From Lophius americanus (Eukaryota; Chordata; Actinopteri; Lophiiformes; Lophiidae), in the NCBI GenBank assembly GCA_037951165.1, contig JBBDHG010000043.1:3845001-3909000 (forward strand): a stretch of DNA of 64,000 nt, in the 5' to 3' direction. The notes beneath the pieces were generated by a model. The model made no database searches. It had not been told where the DNA came from and was given only the letters and a program-made list of their open reading frames with translations. Made by a program: the position numbers and the translations under genes. Numbering within the stretch: the first letter of the stretch is position 1; each line of letters starts with the position of its first letter. Below are positions 21,791 through 33,544 of the stretch, in pieces.

Positions 21791-23330
21791 TCAGGAATCC
21801 ATGACTGTCTATACTTTACTTTTTTGAAACACGTCCCACAAAGGTGACCACACAGCTGCTTGAGTGCAGAGACTTTAACAGGTGAAAGGGACAGTTAAAC
21901 TGTATTTCACATTATTATAGCGTAATGCGTAATTGATCCGCGGTTCACCTGCAAACCTACACAAGAAGGGCGGTCTGCACGGCACAACTAGGTACCGTTA
22001 CACTCCTGCTATGAGTTTCAGTTGGACACACGCGTTCAGGGATTTAATGTCCCTTAGTGCAAAATGTATAAATCTTAATGCAGGGCAAAAGAAAACAAAA
22101 AACGCAGTGGATATTTTCCGTAATAGTACAGATCCAGGCTCCGAAATGATTAATTTTCCTATCAAATCTGTCTTCATAATTCTTCCAGGCATCAGGAATC
22201 TCCGCGACACGAGGAATGCCCTGGCCTGAGGAAGAGCTTCTCTGCCTATACAACCATGTCATACATCTAGTCGCCACCTTCTTCAAATGTATTTGTGATC
22301 CCATCCAAAATTTTCTTGGCTGGTCAACAAAAGCTGCCTTTGTAAACCAGATGAGAAACTGTTTGCTGTATTTTCCAGCATCACTGGATGAGCGAGCAGC
22401 GAGGAGAAAAGCTGCAGGGAGGTTGGATTCGCCAACGGACAATATTGATGAGGCTCCTGCCTGATTTCACCAGAGATAAATCTCTGTATGTCATACAGTT
22501 GAGTAATTAGTGCGTCGTACGGAACGGCCTCAGACCTCGTAGTGTTCATTTCACAACCGCGGGGGAAAATCCAGGATATGTCACAAGTAACAGTTTTGAT
22601 ATTAATGCGCAAAGAGTTTGAAGAACTCTTCATACATTAAAGTTATTTTAATTACTCAGTTGATGAGGAAGAACGGTGTCAAGGTTTCGTCTTCATATTG
22701 TGGGAGGTCTATCGTAGGAGGCCAGGTAGCAGCTGTGTTTTAGTCCGCATCCACAAAATCGCCCACTATTTACACAGACTTGTTTGTCAAACGTCTGCTG
22801 AGTCATCCTTTTTATTCAGAGTGTTTTTACAACCTCCAGGGAGGTTATTTCTCCACCGGAGTTTAGTTGTCCGTTATGGGCATTACATTAAAACCACCAG
22901 ACTGGATTTTCATGTGAGGGTTCGGGCATGAAGCAGGGAAGAACTCAAGTCTTGATGAAGATACATGAAGGCGGTGAGCCACGGTGATATTTCCACTGGA
23001 TTGCAGGAGAAGTGAAGCGGCGGTAAATATCAGAATGGGTTCTGTCCCTCCATCCCATCTGTCTGATGTCACATTTTGTTTCCAGGGTAATTTAATAACC
23101 CATTATCTTTTCACTGAACTTTATTCAACCGAAAAGTTGGTAAATTGCTGTAAGTAGTAAAAATGGTGCTTTTCGCTATTCTGGGTTTTATGTCATTTCT
23201 ATTTTTCCTGTTTCCATGGTAACAAGAAGGCCTACTGTGGTGGTTGCTTTTACTTGACATTATATAATATTGTTTTTTTTAATATTTACGTCCTTTTTGT
23301 TACGATAGAAGCTTCTGTTTTCTCTTTCTC
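21791..23330. other. Unique stretch, no gene supported
   Basis: Several overlapping frames on both strands at 21933-22633 (up to 132 residues) are antisense to one another and resemble nothing I recognise. This 700-bp zone is more open than expected, which could mark an old transposon gene I cannot identify. The rest, to 23330, shows nothing. Confidence 0.3.
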
Positions 23331-23670
23331 GGTCATTCGAGCTCACGGTCACAGATTTGTCCTTCCTCCATTTTAAGGCCATTAATCAAACTATTTAATG
23401 GATCATCCTCAAATGTAAAACTTTCATAGACCTTAGTATGAGGAAGAAATAAATACATTTATGGTAAGAGCAGTAACATATTTCTGCCTATAGGGGGCAG
23501 CTCTATCAACAAAATCACAGCTTGTGGGCCATCATATCTTAATCGTTTGTCTGATTTAGTCCAAATGTAACTCATTTGTATTTGTCATTTTATTTTACTG
23601 TAAATGTTCACGTTTCACTCATAAGTGGGTCTCTTTGCAAAAAAAATCCAAAACCCAACAGCGCAGATGT
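23331..23670 (-). repeat. TIR-1 family repeat, copy 5 (partial)
   Basis: Reverse copy recognised by CTTTCATAGACCTTAGTATGAG (about 23422), CATATTTCTGCCTATAGGGG (about 23478), TGTCTGATTTAGTCCAAATG and TCACTCATAAGTGGG. Diverged and cut short on the right. Confidence 0.6.
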
Positions 23671-25990
23671 AGTTTGGTTCTTCCATCAGTCCCATATACA
23701 TAAATAGTCTAGTTTATAGTATCATCCAATAGATTAGGAATGATGGATTGTCGATCCTCTCTTACAGTTAAGATAAGGAAAAATTACCAAATTTGATTTC
23801 TCATTGATTCTGGTCCTTTTTCCTTCGACTCTCTCTCCTGTAGTTTTGGTGCAGCGTTCCCAGATGTTGATTCACGTTGGTGATCGGTACAACCTCTTTC
23901 TGTGATAAGTTTTATTTGTAAATATTTATAGTATTATTTTTGTCATGTTTTAGTACAAAGGTTGGAGAAAAGCCGAGCAGAACCTTTCCTTGTGTGGACT
24001 CACCGTCCTCTTCTATGATCGTTAAAGATCGATTTCCTTCATGCTAGTACGTCGCACGTCCTCCGGCTCACAGATCCATCTACCACATCATCCATTAGTC
24101 TCAGCAGAGTCATCAGCCACCGCCGTCTCCAAGCTGGGATTCACCTTTTGGCTTGATCAGAGCAGAGGTCCATTGGTTACAATGCAGAAGCGGGTTCCCC
24201 GTCCCATCAGTATCTAAATTACAATGAGATTACTTAGCCATGAAAGTGTCATACAAATTGGGAAATTATGATACATTCTGGGAATTTTCGCATCAGCGGT
24301 CTCAAAGAAGGTGAAATTGTCTTGTAAAATATTATAATTCTTTTGGAAACACTGTTTTGGTGGTACTTTGGACACTTTGTTGTACAACATATAACAACAA
24401 TCAAAGTTATCACATAAAGTCATCCAGTTGAGAGTTGTCTAAATAAATCATATGGAATGCTTTTAAGAAGAATCTAAAAATAGAAAGCTTGAAAAAAAAT
24501 ATTTCTATAAAAGGGATTCTGTTGGGCTGGGTATGCGATAAAAAAGAAAAGTACAAATGCAGTTGTTTCCATCTAAAGGAATCGTGAAAGGACCTCTGAT
24601 GCCTCACTGTCTCTGCACCTTCTTCTTGACTCACCTCCACAACCTTGATTTTCACACCATCACCCGTAAAACAGGACAAAAATATATTTTCTGCACCTCT
24701 CTTCACGCTCGAGTAGGAATTCTTCCTGTATCGGCTTTTTATATTTTCTTCCGTGACACTTGAGTCATAAATTTAACACAATGTATAACTCAATAGAAGA
24801 CATAACCTCCAGGTTATTTACAGGGAGCTCCCAACCACTATCGTCTGGCCCATAATGCAAAGGAAAGAATGTGCACCTTGTCAGAGGATGACACCCAAAG
24901 CCCAATAAATCCTGCAGCCGTCACTGCACCACAAGATAAATGGGAAGTCGCTCTACCCGAACTACCTGCGCCCCCTCCACCCCCGTCTACCAGCAGTCAC
25001 TGTCAAGGTTACCCCGGGAAATGTGAAGGATCAGCACTCTTTATTTTCCATCATCGCAGTCCTGAGCCCCATAAAGCTGGAGCTTCTCCGTCTGAAGGAG
25101 ACCCATGCATGATGTTTGTTTCAGCTGAGCAAACTGATTTGACTGCCCTGGTGGGAGTCAGAGAAAAAAGGAAAAGCATATTTATTCAGGTTCCAATTTG
25201 ATGAATATAATGCCAGAGGTTAAACGTAGGCGGTCTAAGAGAAAAACCAATTAACTTTCACGTCTCCAACCTCCACATGCAGCCATTTCCTCGCTCGCGC
25301 CGCGCCACGATCAAAACTCTCCGCTCTTTCCATTGTCTCATTATCATTATAAGCTCAAATATTCAAAATCAGGAAAATGACAATAATTCGGCTTTGGTTC
25401 CATTGGTTTTTCCAGTCCCTCGTTACGCACAATTGCTCCGACAGAGATTGGCGTTTTTGTTTTACAAGCACAGCTGCATTGGGAGATCGGAGTAAACAAA
25501 CCCTTTTGGTTTTTTTTTTTTTTTCTTTCAGAGCAGAAGCATGCTAAACCGCCGATGGAAAAGGAACATTGATTAAAATTCCCATAAATTTATGCATGAA
25601 AACATCTGGAATGGGTGACGTGAGAGGAAGAGATGATAGGAATTTGTCGAACCATCAGATTTGCTCTTATTTTCGGAGGTATCTCATATCTTCACAGCTA
25701 TTTCCCTGCATATGGTTGTCTCGTACAATCCATCATGGTCGCATGGATGCGGACGACCCGTATCGCCCCGAAGCTTCAGGGGTTTGTTAGGTTTTGTTTT
25801 GTAGTATATGCATAAACATTCTACGCATTAGCACTAGTTGTAAGAATTGATATGCAATGCCAAGTAATATTTTCAAAATAAAGTTTTCGAGACGATATTT
25901 TAGGCGGAGGTTATTGTTTACCTGAACCCCATTTACAACGTCAGTTTCATACGGGGCAGAGCAATTTTATTCTCCTCCTCCATAACATTC
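23671..25990. other. Unique stretch, no gene supported
   Basis: About 2.3 kb. Open frames at 24410-24706 (-), 24869-25201 (+) and 25569-25815 (+) show no recognisable domain. The phrase GAGTCATCAGCCACCGCCGT near 24108 is a third relative of the 15534/15680 repeat. T runs near 25511. Confidence 0.35.
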
Positions 25991-26199
25991 GCTGGTAGCA
26001 GTTAGCTTATAACTCAAAGAAGAAATCATGTGACGTAACAGCCGCTGGTATCAGTTAGCTGCTAACTCAAAGAAGAAATCATATGACGTATCAGCCACTA
26101 GTAGCAGTTAGCTGCTAACTCAAAGAAGAAATCTTACGACTTATCGGCCACTGGTAGCAGTTAGCTGCTAACTCAAAGAAGAAATATTATGATTTAACA
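25991..26199. repeat. 53-bp tandem repeat, four copies
   Basis: Units start at 25991, 26044, 26097 and 26150, each reading close to GCTGGTAGCAGTTAGCTGCT then AACTCAAAGAAGAAATC and ATATGACGTA. The period is exactly 53 with no gaps and a few substitutions per unit. A single diverged relative (GATAGCAGTTAGCAAGTAAC, then TCAAAGC) lies at about 47540. Confidence 0.9.
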
Positions 26200-26520
26200 A
26201 TGTGTAAATGTTTGATGGTGCTTTTTTTTTTAAAGGGGAACCAAATCTCGATCTCGGTTGCTCCACTGTTTTCTTTCGTCCAACCCAGCCTCCTTCTTGT
26301 GTGAACTTTGCTTCCCAGGACTTTCACCACCTAAAGGTCTTGCAGGATGATGCATAGGTGTAGTTTTCCGGCCAAGACGAGGTAAAACCCAGCACAGGCA
26401 TAGTATCCTGTGGTGGACTGGGTTTCGTACATGCTTGAGTGTGAAGCTGGGTTAACTTCTAAGGTATGATGCAGGCTGTGTTACACATCGGGTACAAACC
26501 GCCCATGGACATGCCCCTCT
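26200..26520. other. Unique stretch, no feature seen
   Basis: Nothing recognised apart from a T run near 26222-26231. Confidence 0.3.
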
Positions 26521-27000
26521 CCCCGTCTGTCATGTGTTTAAACCCCTCTGTCTGTCCATGAGCGTCCTTGTTACCAGGGCGTGGCACGCCGGTCACTCTT
26601 CACCCACCTGAACCTGTTTGCCATTTCATCAGCACACCTGAACTCAATCAGCTCATCGTCACAGCTGAAAACTGCTGCTTATAAAACCCGGTTCTGCTCA
26701 CACTCCTATTACAGGTCATCCATTTCCTCTCATGGAACTCCTACTCATCGACCGGCTGGCTATAGCATTTTTGCCTTTTCCTTGTTTATTGGGATATGCT
26801 GACTCATTCTCTCCCCCTCAGGTTTTTCAGATCTACTTTCTTGTTCTACCACCACACCCTGCTGACCCGTCTTGTCCTGAGACCCAGTTTTCTGCCATGC
26901 TTTTACTAGTTGCCTGCCCTGCTCCAGCCCTCTGCCTCTTTGTTTGGGTTCTGCACTTTGGTGTCCTCAAAACACCTCAGATTATTAAAGGATAACTCTG
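26521..27000 (+). mobile_element. Possible LTR- or DNA-transposon-derived repeat
   Basis: The style of this block resembles fish repeats derived from LTR or other non-coding transposon ends: GTTACCAGGGCGTGGCACGC, then CATCAGCACACCTGAACTCA, a GCTTATAAAACCCGG TATA-like phrase, pyrimidine-rich CCTGCCCTGCTCCAGCCC and a final ATTATTAAAGGATAAC. I see no primer-binding site, matching second LTR or coding region. Low confidence; it could be unique sequence. Confidence 0.3.
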
Positions 27001-27224
27001 CTGATACTGCATAAGCGTTGGTTCGCTGTTGCCCAGGAGAAGAAGCTCGTAAGAGGCATGAATCAGAGTAATAGTGAATTTGAGATGATTTGTCTGGACC
27101 CAGAATGGATTCAGGGTTTTAACCAGTAGAGTAGGTTCCTATATAAGTCTCAATAAAGATTATTAAACTATTAATAGTTTCGCATCATTGTTACTCATGC
27201 TTTTCTCCATCAGGAACTGAATCC

Positions 27225-27875
27225 AGAGGATTGTGCCAAAATAGATCGGTCTGGGTTTGTTGCATATTCCCGACACTAGGGGAAGCCTCATCTCCAGAAT
27301 CATCCGAGATTTCGAGACAATTTCTCAACCGTTTGTCCAATTTAATCCAAATATGATGCATATGAATCAATTTAAGGAGATCTATTTTTAATATATCATA
27401 TTTTACTCTAATAGTTCATAGTAGATTCACTAGGAGGGGGGTGTGGATATGAATTCATACCTGTTGGTCCAAATTAGTCCAAATTTACATCATATACATC
27501 GCCTCAAGGAGATTAGGAAATAAGATAGTATTGTATTTTACTTTAATTCTTCATATTTCACCCACTAGGGTTTTTTTCGTATTGTGTAAAAAACACTGTT
27601 TTTTTAACCATTTTTCCCCACCATCAATCCAATTGTCTCTAAATTTGGCTAATAGGAATCGACAAAAGGAAATCTGTCTTGTTTTTTTACTGAGCTCAGA
27701 ATAGCTAGTAAAGCATATTTATCTTCATTATTGAGTCCTCATGGGATCTGATCTCAGAGCAGACTGCTGTCTTCATAGAAATAGTTAGGTTAGGTCAATA
27801 TGGACTGTTTGAGATTATGAATGATGGGGTCTGACGGCGTTGGCCTAGTTTTATGCAAGAAGTGCAATCTACTGA
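27225..27875 (-). repeat. TIR-1 family repeat, copy 6
   Basis: Reverse copy with CATATTCCCGACACTAGGGG (27265-27284), CAACCGTTTGTCCAATTTAA, module boundaries near 27433 (AGGAGGGG) and 27567 (CACTAGGG), ATGGGATCTGATCTCAGAGC (27750-27769), CATAGAAATAGTTAGGTTAG and GGACTGTTTGAGATTATGAA. The outer end after 27830 is not preserved. Confidence 0.7.
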
Positions 27876-27892
27876 ATTTCAAGAAAAAAGTT

Positions 27893-28020
27893 ATGATGTG
27901 GTCGCTCTGGCTCGGGAGTTAGTCGCGCAGTCTCAGCATATGTGAGTAAGCTACTAGTGGTTCCATCCCAAGTCCCTGCAGTCTATACGTCAAAGTCTCC
28001 TTGAGGGAGGATACCGCACC
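27893..28020 (+). repeat. tRNA-derived SINE-like head
   Basis: GCTCTGGCTCGGGAGTTAGT (27904-27923) followed by AGTGGTTCCATCCC (27956-27969) and CTGCAGTCTATACGTCAAAG, then GTCTCCTTGAG, parallels the head of a teleost SINE-like repeat. The two motifs stand where tRNA A and B boxes would be, but both are degenerate. The acceptor stem is absent, so this is not a tRNA gene. Confidence 0.6.
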
Positions 28021-28104
28021 TCATTTATTCTCAAATGTAGGCAACACCAGTAGATCTTCGTCTTCTTATAATGAGCGCCGAAGTAAGAGCAACGTTTGCC
28101 AAAT

Positions 28105-28910
28105 AGGAAAACTAGAAAAAGCAGTCAGAGGGTCCAAACGTCCACCAAGGGCCAGAACCTACATCTCAACCTACTCTGTTCCTTCCTCACTCATTCTCTT
28201 TGTGGTCAGCACATTGTTTTATTCTCTGCTCCACACTCCTTTCATTTTTCAACAGATATTGTTGGTCATTTCCTGTTCCTCTCCAGTGTAAAACCTCCAG
28301 CGGAACAAGGCACAACTGTACCTAAGGTTTAGAATTTCAGGTTTAAAATTTGTGCAGATTTATTGCCCAGTTAATTACTGCAGAGTTATTGCCAGCCTCT
28401 AAATCTACCGACAACTCCAACAAACCCGCTGAGTATCTCTCAAATACTCTCATTGTTACGTACTATCTGTAACAATGTCGTCTTCTTCGCCTTCCACTTC
28501 AGCATCTCTGTTCAGCCCACTGAATCTCCAGCTCCAATCCAAAAAGGAACATCAAAGGAATCAAAATAACAAAGGCATCAATAATGAACACATTTCCTTT
28601 GTTTTTTTTCTTTTATTTAAAAGAAATAATACATTTTTTTCAAATGTTTTAAAAAATGAACACATTGTGACATCTTCTACTCCAAACGGCTTATCATTTT
28701 TATTTTATTTAAAATGCTGTGGAAAAAAAACGTTACATCACAAAAATGTAGTCGTCTATAAGATATGCCAAAACCCACCTCTGGGTAATATTTCCTGCGC
28801 TACTAGTCCATCGATTTTTCCATAACTTTGCAACAGGAACGGACTGACAAACAAACACGGGTGAAAATATTACCTCATCCCTTGTCGGAGGTTATTAAAT
28901 ATCAAATTAA
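28105..28910 (+). mobile_element. TIR-2 family element, copy 2
   Basis: About 800 bp matching 8200-8885 in inverted orientation. It starts with CTAGAAAAAGCAGTCAGAGG and GTCCAAACGTCCACCAAGGG (28110-28149) and ends with CATCCCTTGTCGGAGGTTATT (28876-28896). The ends are imperfect inverted repeats around CCTCCGCCAAGG. Internal landmarks are CTGTTCCTCTCCAGTGTAAA, AACAAGGCACAACTGTACC, ATCTACCGACAACTCCAACA, CTGTTCAGCCCACTGA and CCACCTCTGGGTAATATTTC. The 116-residue frame at 28475-28825 is internal, low-complexity and does not match the other copy as protein. Likely a non-autonomous DNA transposon. Confidence 0.65.
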
Positions 28911-29885
28911 AGATCTTCTCAGTGCCAAAAGGACACACCCATACGTTTGAATAGTAAGACCTCAGAATAAAAGTGGGGGTTCTGTTCAGTAGTGAAGGGG
29001 CACACAGGAGCTCACGTGCTCCAGACATCACAAATGAATGTTTAACAGTAGAGGAGATCTTCATCAGTCTGACGGAGGATGAATAGAGGGAAAGAAGAAG
29101 TCAGTAGCAGAACTCAAAGTCTTTCCGAACAACAATCCTGCTGCTGCAGCAGAACGCCTCTCACGAAAGCCCGGTTCCGACGGGAACATGCAGTAATACT
29201 GAAAATGAAATTAGTTTTGGTTATAAAATGGTTTTTTGTTACACACAAGCATCAAAGGAAAACCTTTGTGAAAGTTCAAGTCGGGATGAGGATCCTCGGT
29301 GGTTTAGTGTGTATTGAAGTGTTTTGGTGGATACTTTTGAAATAGAATGAATGTGGTTTATAATTGTTTACATCTGAATTAGTTGCTTGGAAAAGGTTTT
29401 TTTTCCACTTTGATTTTGGAATGTTGAATATTCGACATCTGAGGTACAACAATACATTTCTTCTAGTGTTTTCCTCGATCTGATTACCCAGAGACATGAA
29501 ATGTGATTTTTCAGTATCTGGCAACTGCAGCTGATTCAATTTGGATCAGAATTTGTTTTTGGCAATCCTGTAAATGCTGTTATAATGCTGTTAAAATGCC
29601 TTGCATGTAGTTGGCCACAAGCCCTTGAATGTGTTTGGAGATTCAGTGGTAGAAGAAATGGCAGCATCAACACAATGACACACTCTCTATCGCGAATGAA
29701 AGAACTGCGTTCAAACAGTAATCCAATAAAATCCCTTTGCGTCATCAAATATTTGCAAATCGCTCCTCGGAATTAAAGTTGAGCTCATTTCAATACTTCA
29801 TGAGTTTTATGAGATTCAGTCTACAGCCACGCATCGTATTCTACAAGACCATCCTGCACCGTTGTCAATTATGACATACAATTAC
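28911..29885. other. Unique stretch, no gene supported
   Basis: Open frames of 63-88 residues on both strands resemble nothing known. No repeat borders recognised. Confidence 0.35.
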
Positions 29886-29889
29886 TATT

Positions 29890-30526
29890 ATGAAGATAAA
29901 GATAAAGATAAAGATAGCCTTTATTAGTCCCACAATGGGGAAATTGCAAGGTTACAGCAGCAGAGCATGTTACAGAATACGGCATAATAACAGAGCATTA
30001 TGTGCAATTAAATTAAATGTACATTTTAAATTAAATGTACTAGTGCAAGGTGCAAGTGAGGTAGGTGTGTGTGTGTGAGTGTGTGCGTAGTTGTGTAGGT
30101 GTGTGTGTGTTGCTAACAGTGCTGGTTGTGGAGTCTGACTGCTGCAGGAAGGAACGATCGGTGATATCGCTCCTTCACACACTTGGGGTGAAGGAGTCTG
30201 TCGCTGAAGGAGTTCTCCAGTGCAGAGATGGTTTCCTGCATGGGGTTGGAGACGTTGTCCCGGAGAGATGACAGCTTGACCATCATTCTCCTGTCTCCCA
30301 CCTCCTGCACAGAGTCAAGAGGACATCCCAGGACCGAACTGGCCTTCCTGATCAATTTGCCTTCAATGTCCATTCCCTGGATGTTCACCGGTGTGTGGGG
30401 GGGTGTGTGCCTGCGAAAGTCCACCACCAGTTCCTTGGTCTTACCCGCGTTGATCTGGAGGTGGTTCCACTGGCACCAGTGCATGAAGTATGGTTTCCAG
30501 CATTGCTGCTCTGTTTTTCTCCACAT
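29890..30526 (-). pseudogene. LINE ORF2 C-terminus with 3' tail (L2/CR1/Rex1 type)
   Basis: An unbroken minus-strand frame of 137 codons (30526-30113) contains HLQINAGKTKELVVDFRR, typical of the region after the reverse transcriptase palm. It then has GKLIRKASSVLGCPLDSVQE and VKERYHRSFLPAAVRLHNQH, the extreme C-terminus of this LINE type. Between IQGMDIE and GKLIRK the roughly 70-90 residues normally present are missing, without loss of frame. Downstream (30112-29890) is the 3' UTR: a GT-rich stretch, then, on the minus strand, CCCCATTGTGGGACTAATAA and three TATCTT repeats. It is 5' truncated and cannot move. Confidence 0.85.
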
Positions 30527-30689
30527 TCATACATACAAATGTACGTACATACGAAAATGTCCGAATATGTAGATATCTATGTATGTCTTTTACATCAATC
30601 AAATAAGGCACGTGAAACAGCAGCATTGGCGTCTAGTTTTGTGACTGACGTTCAGTTTGCATCCAACCGCGGTCGCTAATGACGCTATG

Positions 30690-31190
30690 ATGGATTAACA
30701 TTAAAAAAAAAGTCAAACACCTTACCTGTACAAGGCAGCTGATCACATGATCAGCCGGGAGGCTTATGTTGATGTGACTGTAACCGGCCCAGCAGACTCA
30801 GTATGTCCGATTCCATGACTGTTACATGCATGCACCACAATAGTTCACGTTCACGCACGCACACACTTAGCACGCGTTTGTAGCTACCAGGGCTTAAAAC
30901 ATCTCACCAGCTGGGAAATCTTTCCCCGTGAAGGAAGAAAACACAAAGCTCACAATAAGGCTTATTAGCGTTTTTAAAAAAAACAACTAATGAGGCCAAA
31001 ATAAGCGGCGAAGAAACAAAAGCTTTTGGAAAGCTATTGTTGGGAGAGCTGAAGCTAGCCAGAGCGTTTTAAAACTTTCAAGCAAAAAAATCGGAATTGG
31101 CCAAAACGGTATCGGACTGTCAGACTTTATAAAAATCGTTGATCAGAATCGGCCAAGAATATTGCAATCGATGCACCTCTAGTCAAAGCT
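30690..31190 (-). mobile_element. DNA transposon remnant (TAGAGGTGCATCGATTG end)
   Basis: The right border, read on the minus strand, is ACTAGAGGTGCATCGATTGC, followed by CGATTTTTATAAAGTC and repeated phrases built on CCGAT. This wording is typical of the terminal region of hAT-like or similar fish DNA transposons. The left border is not recognised. Confidence 0.45.
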
Positions 31191-33544
31191 CCATCCTGCA
31201 TTTTACATATCTCAGATTCACCTCTGTTACTACATCCGCTGCCATCTCAGAGGCAAATCAGCGACCAAGCGTTTCATCTACGTTCATACGGAATGACAGG
31301 GCGCTTTGATAAATGAGGCTTGGAGTCTACAGCGCCTGCTGCTTCCTGTTCTCATGTCATCTTACAATAGGACGTAGAAGCAAGTAAAACTCTCAAAGGG
31401 AGGCAAACAGCGAGGTGAATTCACAGAGACGAGGATCCTGAATGTGGCTGATGCTAACAAGGTGAAACCAAAGGAAGTGGCGAGACTGGCACAGCGCTGA
31501 CACTTTTTTTTTTCTTTCTCCAGATTCTCCCGCTTTTACTTTGATGAGATTTGAGCTTGCCGACACTGTGACAGCAAGACAGCCTTTTATTCCCCCCTCC
31601 CGTTAAGTGAGGAACACAGCATATATCCCTCGTGCCTTATCTGCAGCGACACGGCAACGGGCAGAGCGCCGCTCCACTTCCATATCTGTGAAACACATAA
31701 GCAGAGAAATGTGACAGCTCTCGCCGCGCCGCCTGTTCCTCCGCCGTTATCACATCAGCAAGAGGTAACGCCTTAAAACACCGCCGCTGCTTATGTTGGA
31801 TATTGCGCGTTGGATCAGATGAACATGTCATCAGAATCCTGATAGATCCTGAAGTCTTGCATGAATAACGCAACGTCACGAATGTGCGGTGGGTTTAAGT
31901 ACAGGAGGCCCGGTAACCCCTCACCTGACAAATCGGAGCTGACAACAGAGAGGCTTGTTCATTTATCAACTGAGAGAGAGCTGGGGAAAAACTGGTATCC
32001 TTTTGCATACAGATTGCAAAGCCTTATGGGAAAGTCAATCACCAAAGAGGCACATCTGTGATAATCTAAATCAAATCTCTCTGCTGGAGTCTGCGAGGTT
32101 TCAAGCTTCGTTTCTTCCCGCATCACATACCGCAGATGTAGAAGTAAAGTTTTGAGTTTGAGCAGATATAAATTCTTTATATCTGTAAAAAGACAAACTG
32201 CTGCCGGGCGGCGACCGAAAGAGAAAAGGATCTGGTCTGTTTCACATCACTGTATTTTGGTAAGATATCACCCTGTTGGCGTTTTACCTGATAGGTGTAA
32301 TGTAATCTCAGCCACCGGCCTTCAAGAGTTGTTTTGGGGGGTTTTTTCAACCCAGGAAATGTCATACCCCTTCTTCCCCCATTTATCCACTCACTTAGCC
32401 GCTGTTTCCTTTTCCCTCTGTTGGAACTCACATCGGGATGGAGATCACCGAGGGAGCGAGGAGGATTATTAATTTATTTTTCCCTGACCGCATTTTCCCA
32501 GCCACTCCGGGAACTGGCAACTCTCAAATCACAAACCCGATCTCTAAACTCTGCAGACGGCTGCGCAGACGTTAGAGGTGCGTGCGCTGAATCACATTTA
32601 GCATAAGCATTTGCTCATAAGTATTTTTAGCTCACCGGAATTTGTGGAATTGTGGCGATCTAAGCGCAGGATAACTGTGTTTCTGCAGGATCCTCTCCCG
32701 AAATAACATTAAAATTAACAAAACCTGAGAGGAACTCGCCTCAGTTTGCTGATTCTTTATATTTACCCATTTTAAAAAGAGACGCTAGACTGATTAATTC
32801 ATGATTAAAGATTAGATATCAGATCTTCTGATTTAAAAGGCGATTAATCATAACATCGGCGGCCCTGCAGAGATGAGGTTCTGAGCTCTAGAGCGCTGGA
32901 GCGGAGTGCGCCGGCCGGCTGGGTTCACATTTTAGAGAGGACAAAAGGAGGCACAACAAGAAGCTGGATCCTCCTCTGCTCCTCGGCTGTCGTCAAGCTG
33001 CGTCGCCTGCCAAGGAGGTTATTGAAAAGACAATGCAAAGAAGAAGACAGGCCAATTCATTAAAAGGCCTCAGGAGTTGCTGTTTCATCGCCGTGCTCCT
33101 GAAGATGGAAATAGTTTCGCCCAGGTTGGCCAATTCTCTCACACTGCACTGCAAAAAGAGGAATTTCAATAAATAAAGTCTGATTTCAAGGAAAGGTTTG
33201 CTGTAATAAAATAGAGAATCCTTTAATGTACTTATGTAGCGCTTACACCAGCTACCGCTTTGGATTCTTCAGTAATCAGGCGGTAGAATCACTATTTTTA
33301 TTTTTTACACACACTAAATAAACTTTCATTAACGATATATGAGATTTTCAGCTCTGAGCCTTGGCTGCAGTTCTTCTCAGTCTCCGACTCTAAACAAATT
33401 TACACAGCTTTTCAAGGCTGGTTTATGGTTATTCCGCCCGCTCTGTTCTCTACGTGAACAAATGTTATTCAACGTACAGGACTGAACTAGACCTGCGCCG
33501 TCACGGCTGGAAAGCCGTTTTTTGAGTAATCACCATCATCATCA
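31191..33544. other. Unique, higher-complexity stretch; no gene supported
   Basis: About 2.3 kb largely free of repeats. Open frames at 31861-32155 and 32152-32606 overlap one another in different frames and on both strands, with no known domain. The block 32860-33130 (GC-richer, from CGGCGGCCCTGCAGAG) and the block 31640-31800 stand out from the AT-rich flanks and are candidates for conserved non-coding DNA, by inference only. Confidence 0.3.

Noticed and set aside
21933..22633. Cluster of overlapping frames up to 132 residues
   Set aside because: Frames lie on both strands over the same bases and none matches a known protein; a decayed transposon gene is possible but unsupported.
25991..26199. 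CRISPR-like array
   Set aside because: The 53-bp units are contiguous with no unique spacers, and the genome is vertebrate.
27893..27975. Possible tRNA gene from A-box- and B-box-like motifs
   Set aside because: No acceptor stem or anticodon arm can be folded, and the following text matches a dispersed SINE-like repeat. The same applies at 8990-9075 and 57625-57640.
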